This document shows positions 17,789-26,418 of a stretch of 64,000 bases of DNA, in pieces; the stretch's first letter is position 1; each line of letters begins with the position of its first letter. Origin of the DNA: Streptomyces sp. CB02400 (lineage in GTDB: Bacteria > Actinomycetota > Actinomycetes > Streptomycetales > Streptomycetaceae). Under the pieces are notes generated by a model, which worked only from the letters and a program-made list of their open reading frames with translations, was not told the DNA's origin and searched no databases. The stretch covers positions 248,001 through 312,000 of the forward strand of contig NZ_LIWB01000007.1 in assembly GCF_001905725.1 (NCBI RefSeq), read 5' to 3'. The position numbers were made by a program, and so were the translations under genes.

Positions 17789-18550
17789 TCAGCGCAGCAG
17801 CTGGACGAGGGCGAGGGTGCCGATCGTGACGATGAGGGCGCGCAGCACCGCGGGGCTGAATTTGCGGCCGGTCCTGGCGCCTAGCTGGCCGCCGAGGGCG
17901 GAACCGACCGCGATGAGCGCGACGGCCGTCCAGTCGAAGTCGGCGACGAAGACGAAGAAGGCCGCGGCGACCGTGTTGACGATCGCGGCGAGCACGTTCT
18001 TGACGGCGTTGAGGCGTTGCAGCGGCTCGTCGATGAGCAGGCCCATCAGGGATATGTAGATGATGCCCTGCGCGGCGGAGAAGTAGCCGCCGTAGACGCT
18101 GGCCAGGGCCAGACCGGTGGACAGCGGCCATCCGCCGTCGGGACGGGAGGAGTGTCCCTTCGCGCGGCGGGCGCGTACCTTCCTGCCGATCAGGGGCTGG
18201 AACGCGACGAGGACGAGGGCGAGCCCCACCAGGGTCGGCACGATGGTCTCGAACGCCTCGGCGGGCAGGGCCAGCAGGAGCGTCGCGCCGCAGAGCCCGC
18301 CCAGCGCGGCGCCGACGCCGAACCTGCGGACGCGCCGACCCTGTCCTGCGAGTTCCCTGCGGTAGCCGATGGCGCCGCTGACGGAGCCGGGGATCAGTCC
18401 GAGCGCGTTGGAGACCGTGGCGGTGACGGGGGACAGCCCGGTGGCGAGGAGCACGGGAAAGGTGACCAGCGTCCCCGAGCCGACGACCGCGTTCATGGCG
18501 CCGGCACCGACGCCCGCCGCGAAGACGCCGGCCATCTCCAGCGGCGTCAC
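17789..18550 (-). CDS. TauE/SafE family membrane permease
   Basis: Predicted anion exporter or importer of the TauE/SafE (DUF81) family, 253 residues with about seven to eight hydrophobic helices in two repeated halves. Typical motifs include GAMNAVVGSGTLVTFPVLL near the N-terminus and GGYFSAAQGIIYISLMGLL in the second half. Members move sulfite, sulfoacetate or similar organosulfur anions; nothing nearby identifies the substrate. The start at 18550 gives a full first helix (MTPLEMAGVFAAGVGAGAM). Confidence 0.85.
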   Translation of the reverse strand: MTPLEMAGVFAAGVGAGAMNAVVGSGTLVTFPVLLATGLSPVTATVSNALGLIPGSVSGAIGYRRELAGQGRRVRRFGVGAALGGLCGATLLLALPAEAFETIVPTLVGLALVLVAFQPLIGRKVRARRAKGHSSRPDGGWPLSTGLALASVYGGYFSAAQGIIYISLMGLLIDEPLQRLNAVKNVLAAIVNTVAAAFFVFVADFDWTAVALIAVGSALGGQLGARTGRKFSPAVLRALIVTIGTLALVQLLR

Positions 18551-18640
18551 GCCGTGGCTCCGGTCGCGTCGTCGCCACCCGAGGGTGCCCGGTGCCGGTC
18601 CTGGTCCGAGGAAACGTTCATGTGAGGACGCTAGCCTGCG

Positions 18641-18666
18641 GACCCTTCGGTGATCACCGAAGGGTC
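18641..18666. terminator. 26-bp perfect palindrome, hairpin terminator
   Basis: The sequence is self-complementary over 26 bases: an 11-bp stem beginning GACCCTTCGGT and a GATC loop. It overlaps the stop codon of the methyltransferase remnant (18665-18667) and lies 91 bp upstream of the TauE start. It most likely ends the methyltransferase transcript. A dyad operator for the TauE gene is the alternative. Confidence 0.6.
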
Positions 18667-19503
18667 AGGAGAGCCGCGCCACGCCCGCGTGGATGCCGCT
18701 GTCCTCGGGCGACGGCGCCGGAGCCGTCCGGAACCACTCCGGCGCGGTCACCAGGCCCGGGTCGACGAGGTCCGGGCCGTCGAAGAAGCGGGCGACCTGG
18801 GCGCGGGTGCGGAAACCCAGGCGGATGCCGGCGCGGGCGTACTCGGCCGTGACCCGCTCGGCCAGTCCGGAGTGGAGGTCGGAGGCGGCGTGCGTCAGCA
18901 CGAGGTAGCTGCCCGGCGGCAGCGCGGACCGCGGCTCACCGACGACGCCGAGGGGTCCTGGTCGTCGGGGAGGAAGTGCAGGAGGGTGATCAGGGACAGC
19001 GCGATCGGGCGCTCGAAGTCGAGCACACCGCGGGCGTGCCGGATGATGCCGTCCGGGTCGCGCACGTCGGCCTGGACGTAGTCCGTGGCGCCCTCGGGGC
19101 CGCTGCTCAGCAGGGCCTCGGCGTGCCGCAGCACGATCGGGCCGTTGTCGGTGTGGACGACCTTCGCGGTGGGGACGACACCCTGCACGATCCGGTGCAG
19201 GTTGGGCTCCGTGGGGATGCCCGAGCCGATGTCGAGGAACTGGTCGATGCCCTGGCCGGCGAGCCGGGCCGCCGCCCGGTGCATGAACCGGCGGTTCTGC
19301 CGGGCGGCGTCCCGTGCCTCGGACGGCAGTTCCTCCCCGACGGCCTCGTCGACCGGGTGGTTGTCCTTGCCGCCGAGGAGCCAGTCGTAGACCCGCGCGG
19401 GGTGCGCCCGGCCGGTGTCGAGGTGCGGAGGGTCGGTGGGTGTGCCGGCCGGCATGGCGGGGTCCGTCCCAGGGGTGCACCGAGCGTGCCCGACGACCAC
19501 CAA
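18665..19503 (-). pseudogene. DUF574 SAM-dependent methyltransferase with a frameshift
   Basis: Member of the large Streptomyces DUF574 S-adenosyl methyltransferase family, normally about 270 residues. The N-terminal part (ARVYDWLLGGKDNHPVD, then FLDIGSGIPTEPNLH as the SAM-binding loop) is intact to LLHFLPDDQDP. After that the frame runs off into 17 unrelated residues and stops at 18895. The expected continuation (LGVVGEPRSALPPGSYLVLTHA to SGIHAGVARLS) is found one base away and ends at 18665. The shift maps to a GGGG run at 18952-18955; one extra base there restores the whole protein. It may be a true mutation, a sequencing error or a programmed shift. ATG 19455 (MPAGTPTDPPHLDT) is the more likely start. 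Confidence 0.8.
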
Positions 19504-19546
19504 GTCTCATACGCCAACTGACATACGGAGAAAGGGAGTTCTGTCG

Positions 19547-20665
19547 TCAGGTGGTTTCCGGCGGCGGTGCCGTGCTGGCGCGCCGCACCAGCCGGGTCGG
19601 GACGAGGGTGGTGCCCCGCTCGGGACCGTCCTGGCGCATCTTGCTCAGCACCGCCTGGACGCAGAGCCGGCCCACCTCGGCGAAGTCCTGGTGGACGGTG
19701 GTCAGCGGGGGCAGGAAGGAGGACGCCTCGGGGATGTCGTCGAAGCCGATGACGCTGACGTCCTCGGGGACGCGCCGGCCGCGTTCGTGCAGGGCGCGCA
19801 ACAGGCCCAGTGCCATCTGGTCGTTGGCGGCGAAGACGGCCGTGCACTCGTCCCGGGCCGCGAGTTCGAGGCCGGCCCGGTAGCCCGAGTCCGCCGACCA
19901 GTCACCCCGGATGAGGGGCGGCGGCACCCGTCCGGCCTCGGTGAGGGCCGCGTGCCAGGCGTCCGTACGGCGCTGCGCGGCGAACGACCCCTCGGGGCCG
20001 CCCAGATGCCACACCGTGCGGTGGCCGAGGCCGAGCAGATGCTGGACGGCTGCGCGGGTGCCGCCCGCCTGATCGGTGTCGACGACCGTGTAGTGGTCAC
20101 CGGCGTCGGAGTCGACCACCACCACCTGGACGTGCGGGGGCAGGGTGACCGTCGCCGCGTCCAGGAGGTGGACCTCCATGATGACGATCACGGCGTCGAC
20201 GGCGAGTTCCTCCAGCCGGGAGAACGCCCCGCGCACCTCGTCCTGGGTGGGTACGGCGACCGGCAGCAGCGTCACCGCGTAGCCCTCGTGCGCGGCGGAG
20301 GTGGCGATCGCCTCCAGGGTGCGGACGTTGCCGGTGGTGGACAGGGTGAAGGTGATGACGCCGATGGTGCGGAACTCGCCGCGTTTGAGGGCACGGGCCG
20401 CGCTGTTGGGCCGGTAGCCGAGTTCTTTCATCGCGGCCAGCACCTGACGGCGGGTCTCCTCGGTGACCCCCGCGTAGCCGTTGGAGACGCGGGAGACGGT
20501 CTGCGAGGAGACTCCCGCGAGCCGGGCCACGTCCGCCATGGAGGCCGTGGCGCGGGCGCGGGCGCGCCGGTGGGCCGGGGCCCCGCCGGCCGTGTCCCGA
20601 GCGGTCCCGGCCGGCTCGGCGTCGGAGCCGGGCAGGTCCACCGGCGTTCTCTCAACCGTGTCCAC
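19547..20665 (-). CDS. LacI family repressor of the galactan locus
   Basis: LacI/GalR repressor, 372 residues from GTG 20665. After about 40 low-complexity residues comes the helix-turn-helix (MADVARLAGVSSQTVSRVSNG), the hinge with NSAARALKRG, and a periplasmic-binding-protein-like sensor domain (IGVITF to the end). It is divergent from the ABC importer, GH42 and GH30 genes, and two nearly identical 16-bp palindromes lie between them. This is the usual layout of a local repressor released by a sugar from the imported substrate, probably a galactose oligosaccharide (inference). The long N-terminal tail may mean the real start is downstream, at the ATG of MADVARL. Confidence 0.9.
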   Translation of the reverse strand: MDTVERTPVDLPGSDAEPAGTARDTAGGAPAHRRARARATASMADVARLAGVSSQTVSRVSNGYAGVTEETRRQVLAAMKELGYRPNSAARALKRGEFRTIGVITFTLSTTGNVRTLEAIATSAAHEGYAVTLLPVAVPTQDEVRGAFSRLEELAVDAVIVIMEVHLLDAATVTLPPHVQVVVVDSDAGDHYTVVDTDQAGGTRAAVQHLLGLGHRTVWHLGGPEGSFAAQRRTDAWHAALTEAGRVPPPLIRGDWSADSGYRAGLELAARDECTAVFAANDQMALGLLRALHERGRRVPEDVSVIGFDDIPEASSFLPPLTTVHQDFAEVGRLCVQAVLSKMRQDGPERGTTLVPTRLVRRASTAPPPETT

Positions 20666-20762
20666 TCGACGTCAGCCGCCTTCCTGTCGCTGCTCGCGTC
20701 ACGGTTTCCCCAGGGGACCCTTGACCGTCGTCCTCGGGGCAGTGTAGACATGCCGCCACCGG

Positions 20763-20778
20763 ATGTTTACGTAAACAT
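20763..20778. promoter_or_regulatory. LacI operator O1 of the galactan locus
   Basis: ATGTTTACGTAAACAT is a perfect 16-bp palindrome 97 bp upstream of the repressor start and 128 bp upstream of the first permease. Confidence 0.8.
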
Positions 20779-20808
20779 AACAGCTCAGCCCTCTTTTCGC
20801 GGTGGGTG

Positions 20809-20824
20809 ATGTTTGCGTAAACAT
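20809..20824. promoter_or_regulatory. LacI operator O2 of the galactan locus
   Basis: ATGTTTGCGTAAACAT differs from O1 by one base and lies 46 bp (start to start) downstream of it, 82 bp before the first permease. The pair could bind two repressor dimers or a looped tetramer. Confidence 0.8.
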
Positions 20825-20906
20825 CGAGTGTGGGAGGCCAGGCCGCCCGGCTGCGCGCCGAGAGGTCGAGCCACCGGTTCGGAAATGTTGACGAGCGAGG
20901 AACGAC

Positions 20907-21833
20907 ATGACGACGCTGCAACCGCCGGTGGCCGCGGAGCCGCGGCCGGCCCCGCCCCCGGTGAGACGGGACCGCCGCTCCTGGACGGGGTGGGGCTTCA
21001 TCGGCCCCTTCGTGGCCGTGTTCGCCCTGGTCTTCCTGGCGCCGATCGCGTACTCGGTCCACTTGAGCCTCTTCCGCGACCAGCTCATCGGCGGGACCAC
21101 CTTCGTCGGCCTCGACAACTACGAACAGGCGCTCCAGGACGACCGGTTCTGGGCAGCCCTCGGCCGGGTCTCGCTCTTCCTCTGCGTCCAGGTGCCGATC
21201 ATGCTCGGCATCGCGCTGCTGGTGGCCCTGGCCCTGGACAGCGGCCGGCTGTACGGAAAGAACTTCTTCCGCATCTCGATCTTCCTGCCGTACGCGGTGC
21301 CGGCCGTCGTGGCCACGCTCATGTGGAGCTTCATGTACGGCACCCGGTTCGGCCTGGTCAGTGACCTCAACGACGCCTTCGGCCTCTCGCTGCCCGACCC
21401 GCTCTCCCCCGACCTGGTGCTGGCCGCGATCGGCAACATCGTCACCTGGGAGTTCGTCGGCTACAACATGCTGATCTTCTACTCGGCGCTGCGGGTGATC
21501 CCGAACTCCCTCTACGAGGCGGCGGAGATCGACGGCGCCGGGCAGATCCGCGTCATCACCGCCATCAAACTGCCCGCGATCCGCGGCGCGCTCGTCATCG
21601 CGACGATCTTCTCCATCATCGGCAGCTTCCAGCTGTTCAACGAGCCCAGCGTCATGCAGAAGCTGGCGCCCAACGCCATCACCACCGACTACACCCCGAA
21701 CTACTACACGTACTCGCTGTCCTTCTCCGGCCAGCAGCACAACTACTCCGCGACGGTCGCCATCGTCATGGGGCTGATCACCATGGTCATCGCCTATGTC
21801 GTCCAGCTCCGCGGCATGCGCAAGGGAGTGTGA
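20907..21833 (+). CDS. Sugar ABC transporter permease, MalF type
   Basis: First permease of the galactan-locus importer, 308 residues with about six helices. The first helix begins WGFIGPFVAVFALVFLAPIAYS. The EAA loop is NSLYEAAEIDGAGQIRVITAIKLPAI. Its start is the ATG at 20907 after GCGAGGAACG. It is followed 7 bp later by the MalG-type partner. As with the other CUT1 importer here, no ATPase gene is linked, so a shared ATPase such as MsiK is expected. Confidence 0.93.
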   Translation: MTTLQPPVAAEPRPAPPPVRRDRRSWTGWGFIGPFVAVFALVFLAPIAYSVHLSLFRDQLIGGTTFVGLDNYEQALQDDRFWAALGRVSLFLCVQVPIMLGIALLVALALDSGRLYGKNFFRISIFLPYAVPAVVATLMWSFMYGTRFGLVSDLNDAFGLSLPDPLSPDLVLAAIGNIVTWEFVGYNMLIFYSALRVIPNSLYEAAEIDGAGQIRVITAIKLPAIRGALVIATIFSIIGSFQLFNEPSVMQKLAPNAITTDYTPNYYTYSLSFSGQQHNYSATVAIVMGLITMVIAYVVQLRGMRKGV

Positions 21834-21840
21834 AGCAGCG

Positions 21841-22782
21841 ATGACCAGTACCGTCACCCCCGCCTCCGCCGGACCGGCGGCGTCCCCGCCGGGCTCCGCC
21901 GTACGGCTGCGCACGCCCCGGCGTCCGCACTCCCCCGGCCGCCCCCGGCGCAGCGTCCTGCTGACCGTGCTCACCTCTCTGGTGCTGCTCTACAGCCTGG
22001 TGCCGCTGGTGTGGCTGCTGATCAGCGCCACCAAGACCCAGGAGGGGCTGTCCCGTTCGTTCGGCCTGTGGTTCGACGGCGACTTCGCCCTCTGGGACAA
22101 CATCGCCGAGACGTTCACCTACGACGACGGCGTCTTCACCCGCTGGCTGCTCAACACCCTGCTGTACGTGGTGGTGGGCGCGGGCGGTGCCACCTTCCTC
22201 GCGGTGCTGGGCGGTTACGCACTCGCCAAGTTCGACTTCCCCGGGCGCCGGGCCGTGTTCGCCGTCGTCATCGGCGCGGTGGCGGTGCCGGGGACCGCGC
22301 TGGCGGTGCCGACCTTCCTGATGTTCAGCAACATGGGTCTCACCGACACGCCCTGGGCGGTGATCATCCCCTCGCTGATCTCGCCGTTCGGTCTCTATCT
22401 GATGTGGGTGTTCGCGAGTGAGGCCATCCCGACCGAGCTGCTGGAGGCGGCGCGGATCGACGGGGCGGGCGAGGTGCGCACCTTCTTCACCGTCGCGCTG
22501 CCGCTGCTGGCGCCGGGCATCGTCACCGTCTCGCTGTTCACCATGGTCGCGACCTGGAACAACTTCTTCCTGCCGCTGATCATGATCAAGGATCCGGACT
22601 GGTATCCGCTCACCCTGGGCCTGCACAGCTGGAACGCCCAGGCCGCGACCGCCGGCGGCCAGCCCGTCTTCCATCTGGTCGTCACCGGCTCGCTGATCAC
22701 CATCGTCCCGCTGATCGCCGCGTTCCTGATGCTGCAGAAGTACTGGCAGTCGGGACTCGCCGCCGGAAGCGTCAAGGAATAA
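21841..22782 (+). CDS. Sugar ABC transporter permease, MalG type
   Basis: Second permease, 313 residues from the ATG at 21841. The frame is open further upstream but would overlap the previous gene by 38 bp. A Pro/Arg-rich N-terminal tail of about 35 residues precedes six helices. The EAA loop is TELLEAARIDGAGEVRTFFTVALPLL and the C-terminus AAGSVKE is typical of MalG homologues. Together with the preceding MalF-type protein it forms the channel served by the downstream binding lipoprotein. Confidence 0.93.
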   Translation: MTSTVTPASAGPAASPPGSAVRLRTPRRPHSPGRPRRSVLLTVLTSLVLLYSLVPLVWLLISATKTQEGLSRSFGLWFDGDFALWDNIAETFTYDDGVFTRWLLNTLLYVVVGAGGATFLAVLGGYALAKFDFPGRRAVFAVVIGAVAVPGTALAVPTFLMFSNMGLTDTPWAVIIPSLISPFGLYLMWVFASEAIPTELLEAARIDGAGEVRTFFTVALPLLAPGIVTVSLFTMVATWNNFFLPLIMIKDPDWYPLTLGLHSWNAQAATAGGQPVFHLVVTGSLITIVPLIAAFLMLQKYWQSGLAAGSVKE

Positions 22783-22850
22783 CTCCCCTCCGTCCCCCTC
22801 TCTTTGCCCATCGGTCACGGTTTCGGCCACGAAGAAGTGGAAGCACGTCC

Positions 22851-24197
22851 ATGCGCAAGCACTCCTCCCGCCGCCTGCTGCGCGGCACAGCCCTCGTCTG
22901 CGCCCTCGCCCTGGGCGCCACCGCCTGCGGCGGATCCGACGACGAGGGGTCCGGTCCCAAGACGGTCTCCGAGTCGGACGTCCAGGCCGCGCTGAAGAAG
23001 GGCGGCACCCTCACCGTCTGGGCGTGGGAACCCACGCTGAAGCAGGTGGCCGCCGACTTCCAGGAGGAACACCCGAACGTCAAGGTGAACCTGGTCAACG
23101 CGGGCACCGGCAACGACCAGTACAAGGCGCTGCAGAACGCCATGTCCGCGAAGAAGGGCGTCCCCGACGTCGCCCAGGTCGAGTACTACGCCATGGGCCA
23201 GTACGCGCTGACCGAGCAGCTCACCGACCTCAAGGGCTTCGGCGCCGACAAGCTCGCCGAGAAGTTCTCCCCCGGTCCGTGGAACGGTGTGAAGGCCGGT
23301 GGCGAGGGCGTCTACGGCCTGCCGATGGACTCCGGTCCGATGGCGCTGTTCTACAACAAGAAGGTCTTCGACAAGTACGGGATCGAGGTGCCCACGACGT
23401 GGGACGAGTACGTGGACGCGGCCCGCGCCCTGCACAAGGCGGACCCGAAGGCGTACATCACCAATGACGCCGGCGACGCGGGCTTCACCACCAGCCTGCT
23501 GTGGCAGGCCGGTTCACGCCCGTACCAGGTCGACGGCACCGAGGTGGGCATCGACTTCACCGACGAGGGCGCCAAGGCCTACACCGGCACCTGGCAGAAG
23601 CTCCTCGACGAGAAGCTGGTCGCGCCCGTCACCAGCTGGTCCGACGAGTGGTACAAGGGCCTCGGCGACGGCACCATCGCCACCCTGGCCATCGGCGCCT
23701 GGATGCCCGCCAACCTCGCCTCCGGGGTGAAGGACGCCGCCGGTGACTGGCGCGTCGCCCCGCTGCCCCAGTGGAAGGCCGGCGGCAAGGCGAGCGCGGA
23801 GAACGGCGGCAGCGCCCTCACCCTGCCCGAGCTCGGCAAGAACGAGGCCCTCGCCTACGCCTTCCTGGAGTACGCAGGCGCCGGCGAGGGCGTGGACACG
23901 CGGGTGAAGGGCGGCGCCTTCCCGGCCACCACCGAGCAGCTGAACTCCGAGGCGTTCCAGAACACCGAGTTCCCGTACTTCGGCGGGCAGCAGGCCAACA
24001 GGATATTCGCCGACTCGGCCGCGAACGTCGCCGACGACTGGTCGTACCTGCCGTACCAGGTGTACGCCAACTCGATCTTCAACGACACCGTCGGCAAGGC
24101 CTACGTCTCGGACACCACGCTCGCCGAGGGCCTGAAGACCTGGCAGGAGGCCTCCGTCGAGTACGGCAACGAGCAGGGCTTCACCGTCGAGAAGTAG
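22851..24197 (+). CDS. Sugar-binding lipoprotein of the galactan importer
   Basis: Family 1 extracellular binding protein, 448 residues. A short basic N-terminus and hydrophobic stretch lead to the lipobox ATA-Cys26. Family features include GGTLTVWAWEPTLKQVAADFQEEHPNVKV as two adjacent stretches and ALFYNKKVFDKYGIEVPTTW. The order (permease, permease, binding protein) is the reverse of the importer at 10-13 kb, showing that the two systems are not a recent duplication. A hairpin directly follows the stop, which may favour high levels of this protein. Confidence 0.92.
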   Translation: MRKHSSRRLLRGTALVCALALGATACGGSDDEGSGPKTVSESDVQAALKKGGTLTVWAWEPTLKQVAADFQEEHPNVKVNLVNAGTGNDQYKALQNAMSAKKGVPDVAQVEYYAMGQYALTEQLTDLKGFGADKLAEKFSPGPWNGVKAGGEGVYGLPMDSGPMALFYNKKVFDKYGIEVPTTWDEYVDAARALHKADPKAYITNDAGDAGFTTSLLWQAGSRPYQVDGTEVGIDFTDEGAKAYTGTWQKLLDEKLVAPVTSWSDEWYKGLGDGTIATLAIGAWMPANLASGVKDAAGDWRVAPLPQWKAGGKASAENGGSALTLPELGKNEALAYAFLEYAGAGEGVDTRVKGGAFPATTEQLNSEAFQNTEFPYFGGQQANRIFADSAANVADDWSYLPYQVYANSIFNDTVGKAYVSDTTLAEGLKTWQEASVEYGNEQGFTVEK

Positions 24198-24205
24198 CAC
24201 TTGTC

Positions 24206-24232
24206 GGGCGGCGCGGACGTCCCGCGCCGCCC
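24206..24232 (+). terminator. Intra-operon hairpin after the binding-protein gene
   Basis: An 11-bp perfect stem (24206-24216 with 24222-24232) and 5-base loop lie between the binding-protein stop and the GH42 start, without a T run. It probably acts as a partial terminator or 3'-stabilising structure within the operon. Confidence 0.55.
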
Positions 24233-24249
24233 CATCCGGAAGGACCGCC

Positions 24250-26292
24250 ATGATCTCCACCCTCCTGTCCCGCACCGGCGGGGCGGACGGTGACCCCGCC
24301 CCCCGTCTCGTCTACGGCGCCGACTACAACCCCGAGCAGTGGCCCCGCACCGTGTGGGAGGAGGACGTCCGGCTGATGCGCGAGGCCGGCGTGAACCTCG
24401 TGTCCGTGGGGATCTTCTCCTGGGCCCGGCTGCAACCGGCCGAGGACACCTGGGACTTCGCCTGGCTCGACGAGGTGATGGACCTGCTGCACGAGGGCGG
24501 CATCGGCGTCGACCTCGCGACCGCCACCGCCTCCCCGCCGCCCTGGCTCACCACGGCCCACCCGGAGATCCTCCCGGTCACGGCCACCGGCGAGACCCTG
24601 TGGCCGGGGGCGCGCCAGCACTGGCGCCCCACCTCGCCCGTCTTCCGCGCGTACGCGCTGCGCCTGGTCCGGGAGCTGGCGACCCGGTACGCCGGTCATC
24701 CGGCGCTCGTCGCCTGGCACGTCAACAACGAGCTGGGCTGCCACAACGTCTACGACTACTCCGACGACGCGGCCCGCGCCTTCCGGGACTGGCTGCGCGC
24801 CCGCTACACCACGGTGGACGCGCTCAACACCGCCTGGGGCACGGCGTTCTGGTCGCAGCGGTACAGCGACTGGGAGCAGATCCTGCCGCCGCGGCTGGCC
24901 GCCTCCCACCCCAACCCCACCCAGCAGCTCGACTTCAAGCGGTTCTCCTCGGACGCGCTGAAGGACCATCTGCGCGCCGAGCGGGAGATCCTGCGGGAGC
25001 TCACCCCGGACGTCCCCGTCACCACCAACTTCATGGTGATGGGCGGCACCAAGGGCATGAACTACCCCGACTGGGCGGACGAGATCGACTTCGTCTCCAA
25101 CGACCACTACGTCCACCCCGGCCCGCAGGACCGCGACGAGCTGTCCTTCTCCGCCAACCTCACCAGCGGCATCTCCGGCGGGCGGCCCTGGTTCCTGATG
25201 GAACACTCCACCAGCGCCGTCAACTGGCAGCCCGTCAACGTGGCCAAGCGCCCCGGCGACCTGGCCCGCGACTCGCTGCTGCACGTCGCCCACGGCGCCG
25301 ACGCGGTCTGCTTCTTCCAGTGGCGGCAGTCGGCGGCGGGCGCCGAGAAGTACCACTCGGCGATGGTCCCGCACGCCGGTGCGGACAGCGAGCTGTTCCG
25401 CGCGGTGACCGGCCTCGGCGCCACCCTCAAGGACCTCGCCCCGATCGCCGGGTCCGAGCGGGAGCCCGCCCGGGTCGGCATCCTCTACGACTGGGAGTCG
25501 TGGTGGGCGAGCGAGCAGGACTCCCACCCCACCTCCCTGCTGGACTACCGGCAGGAGGCGCTCGACTGGTACTCGGCGCTCCTCGCCCTCGGCGTCCGCG
25601 CCGACCTCGTCACCACCCGGGCCGACCTGCACCGCCACCAGGTGCTGATCGCCCCCGTGCTGCACGTGGTCCCGGCCGACCTGGCGAAGACCCTCACCCG
25701 GTACGCCGAACAGGGCGGCCATCTGATCACCACGTACTTCTCCGGTGTCGTCGACGAGCACGACCACGTCTGGCTCGGCGGCTATCCGGGCGCCCTGCGG
25801 GACCTGCTCGGCATCCGCATCGAGGAGTTCGGCCCGCTGCTCGCCGGTGACAGCGTGGAGCTCGACGACGGCACGAGCGGCGCCCTGTGGACCGACCGGA
25901 TCACCGTGACCGGCGCCGGGACGGAGGTGCTGGCCCGCTACCGCACCGGCGAGCAGTCGGGCAGGCCCGCCGTCACCCGGCGGCCGGCGGGCGGGGGTTC
26001 CGCCACGTACGTCTCCACCCGGCTCGGTGTCGAGGGGCTCACCTCGCTGCTGCCTCGCCTGCTGGAACGGGCCGGGGTGGAGAGCGAACTGCCCGTCTCG
26101 GTACGCGGGTCGGTCGAGCCGGTCGTACGCCGGGGTACCGAGGGACGGTTCCTGTTCCTGGTGAACCGGACCGACGACACCGTTGTGGTGCCCGGCCTCG
26201 ACGGAGAGGTGCTCGTCGGCACCACCGGCACCGACGGCGCCCTCACGCTCGGGCCCCGCGCGGTCGCCGTACTGCGGCAGCCGCCCGCCTGA
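24250..26292 (+). CDS. GH42 beta-galactosidase
   Basis: Cytoplasmic retaining beta-galactosidase, 680 residues, no signal peptide. The N-terminus LVYGADYNPEQWP is the GH42 opening strand. Acid/base Glu161 lies in WHVNNELGCHN and the nucleophile Glu318 in WFLMEHSTSAVNWQ. Domain A barrel about 20-390, trimerisation domain B about 390-610, small C domain to the end. GH42 enzymes work on plant galacto-oligosaccharides rather than lactose. In this locus it would remove galactose from imported beta-1,6- or beta-1,3-galacto-oligosaccharides made by the secreted GH30 enzyme. RBS GGAAGGA precedes the ATG. Confidence 0.94.
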   Translation: MISTLLSRTGGADGDPAPRLVYGADYNPEQWPRTVWEEDVRLMREAGVNLVSVGIFSWARLQPAEDTWDFAWLDEVMDLLHEGGIGVDLATATASPPPWLTTAHPEILPVTATGETLWPGARQHWRPTSPVFRAYALRLVRELATRYAGHPALVAWHVNNELGCHNVYDYSDDAARAFRDWLRARYTTVDALNTAWGTAFWSQRYSDWEQILPPRLAASHPNPTQQLDFKRFSSDALKDHLRAEREILRELTPDVPVTTNFMVMGGTKGMNYPDWADEIDFVSNDHYVHPGPQDRDELSFSANLTSGISGGRPWFLMEHSTSAVNWQPVNVAKRPGDLARDSLLHVAHGADAVCFFQWRQSAAGAEKYHSAMVPHAGADSELFRAVTGLGATLKDLAPIAGSEREPARVGILYDWESWWASEQDSHPTSLLDYRQEALDWYSALLALGVRADLVTTRADLHRHQVLIAPVLHVVPADLAKTLTRYAEQGGHLITTYFSGVVDEHDHVWLGGYPGALRDLLGIRIEEFGPLLAGDSVELDDGTSGALWTDRITVTGAGTEVLARYRTGEQSGRPAVTRRPAGGGSATYVSTRLGVEGLTSLLPRLLERAGVESELPVSVRGSVEPVVRRGTEGRFLFLVNRTDDTVVVPGLDGEVLVGTTGTDGALTLGPRAVAVLRQPPA

Positions 26293-26309
26293 CACCCACC
26301 CCCACCACT

Positions 26310-26376
26310 CCCCGGAACGGCACGCACCCGTTCCGGGGGCCGTCCCCTCCCGCCGGCAGCGACTGCGACGGGAGGG
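26310..26376 (+). terminator. Tandem hairpins between GH42 and GH30 genes
   Basis: Two stem-loops in a row: 11 bp (26310-26320 with 26328-26338) and 8 bp (26345-26352 with 26369-26376). Neither has a long T run. They separate the intracellular GH42 gene from the secreted galactanase gene and may reduce read-through. Confidence 0.5.
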
Positions 26377-26418
26377 TCCACCGAAGCGCGACCACACCTC
26401 ATTGTTGGGAGCACACCG

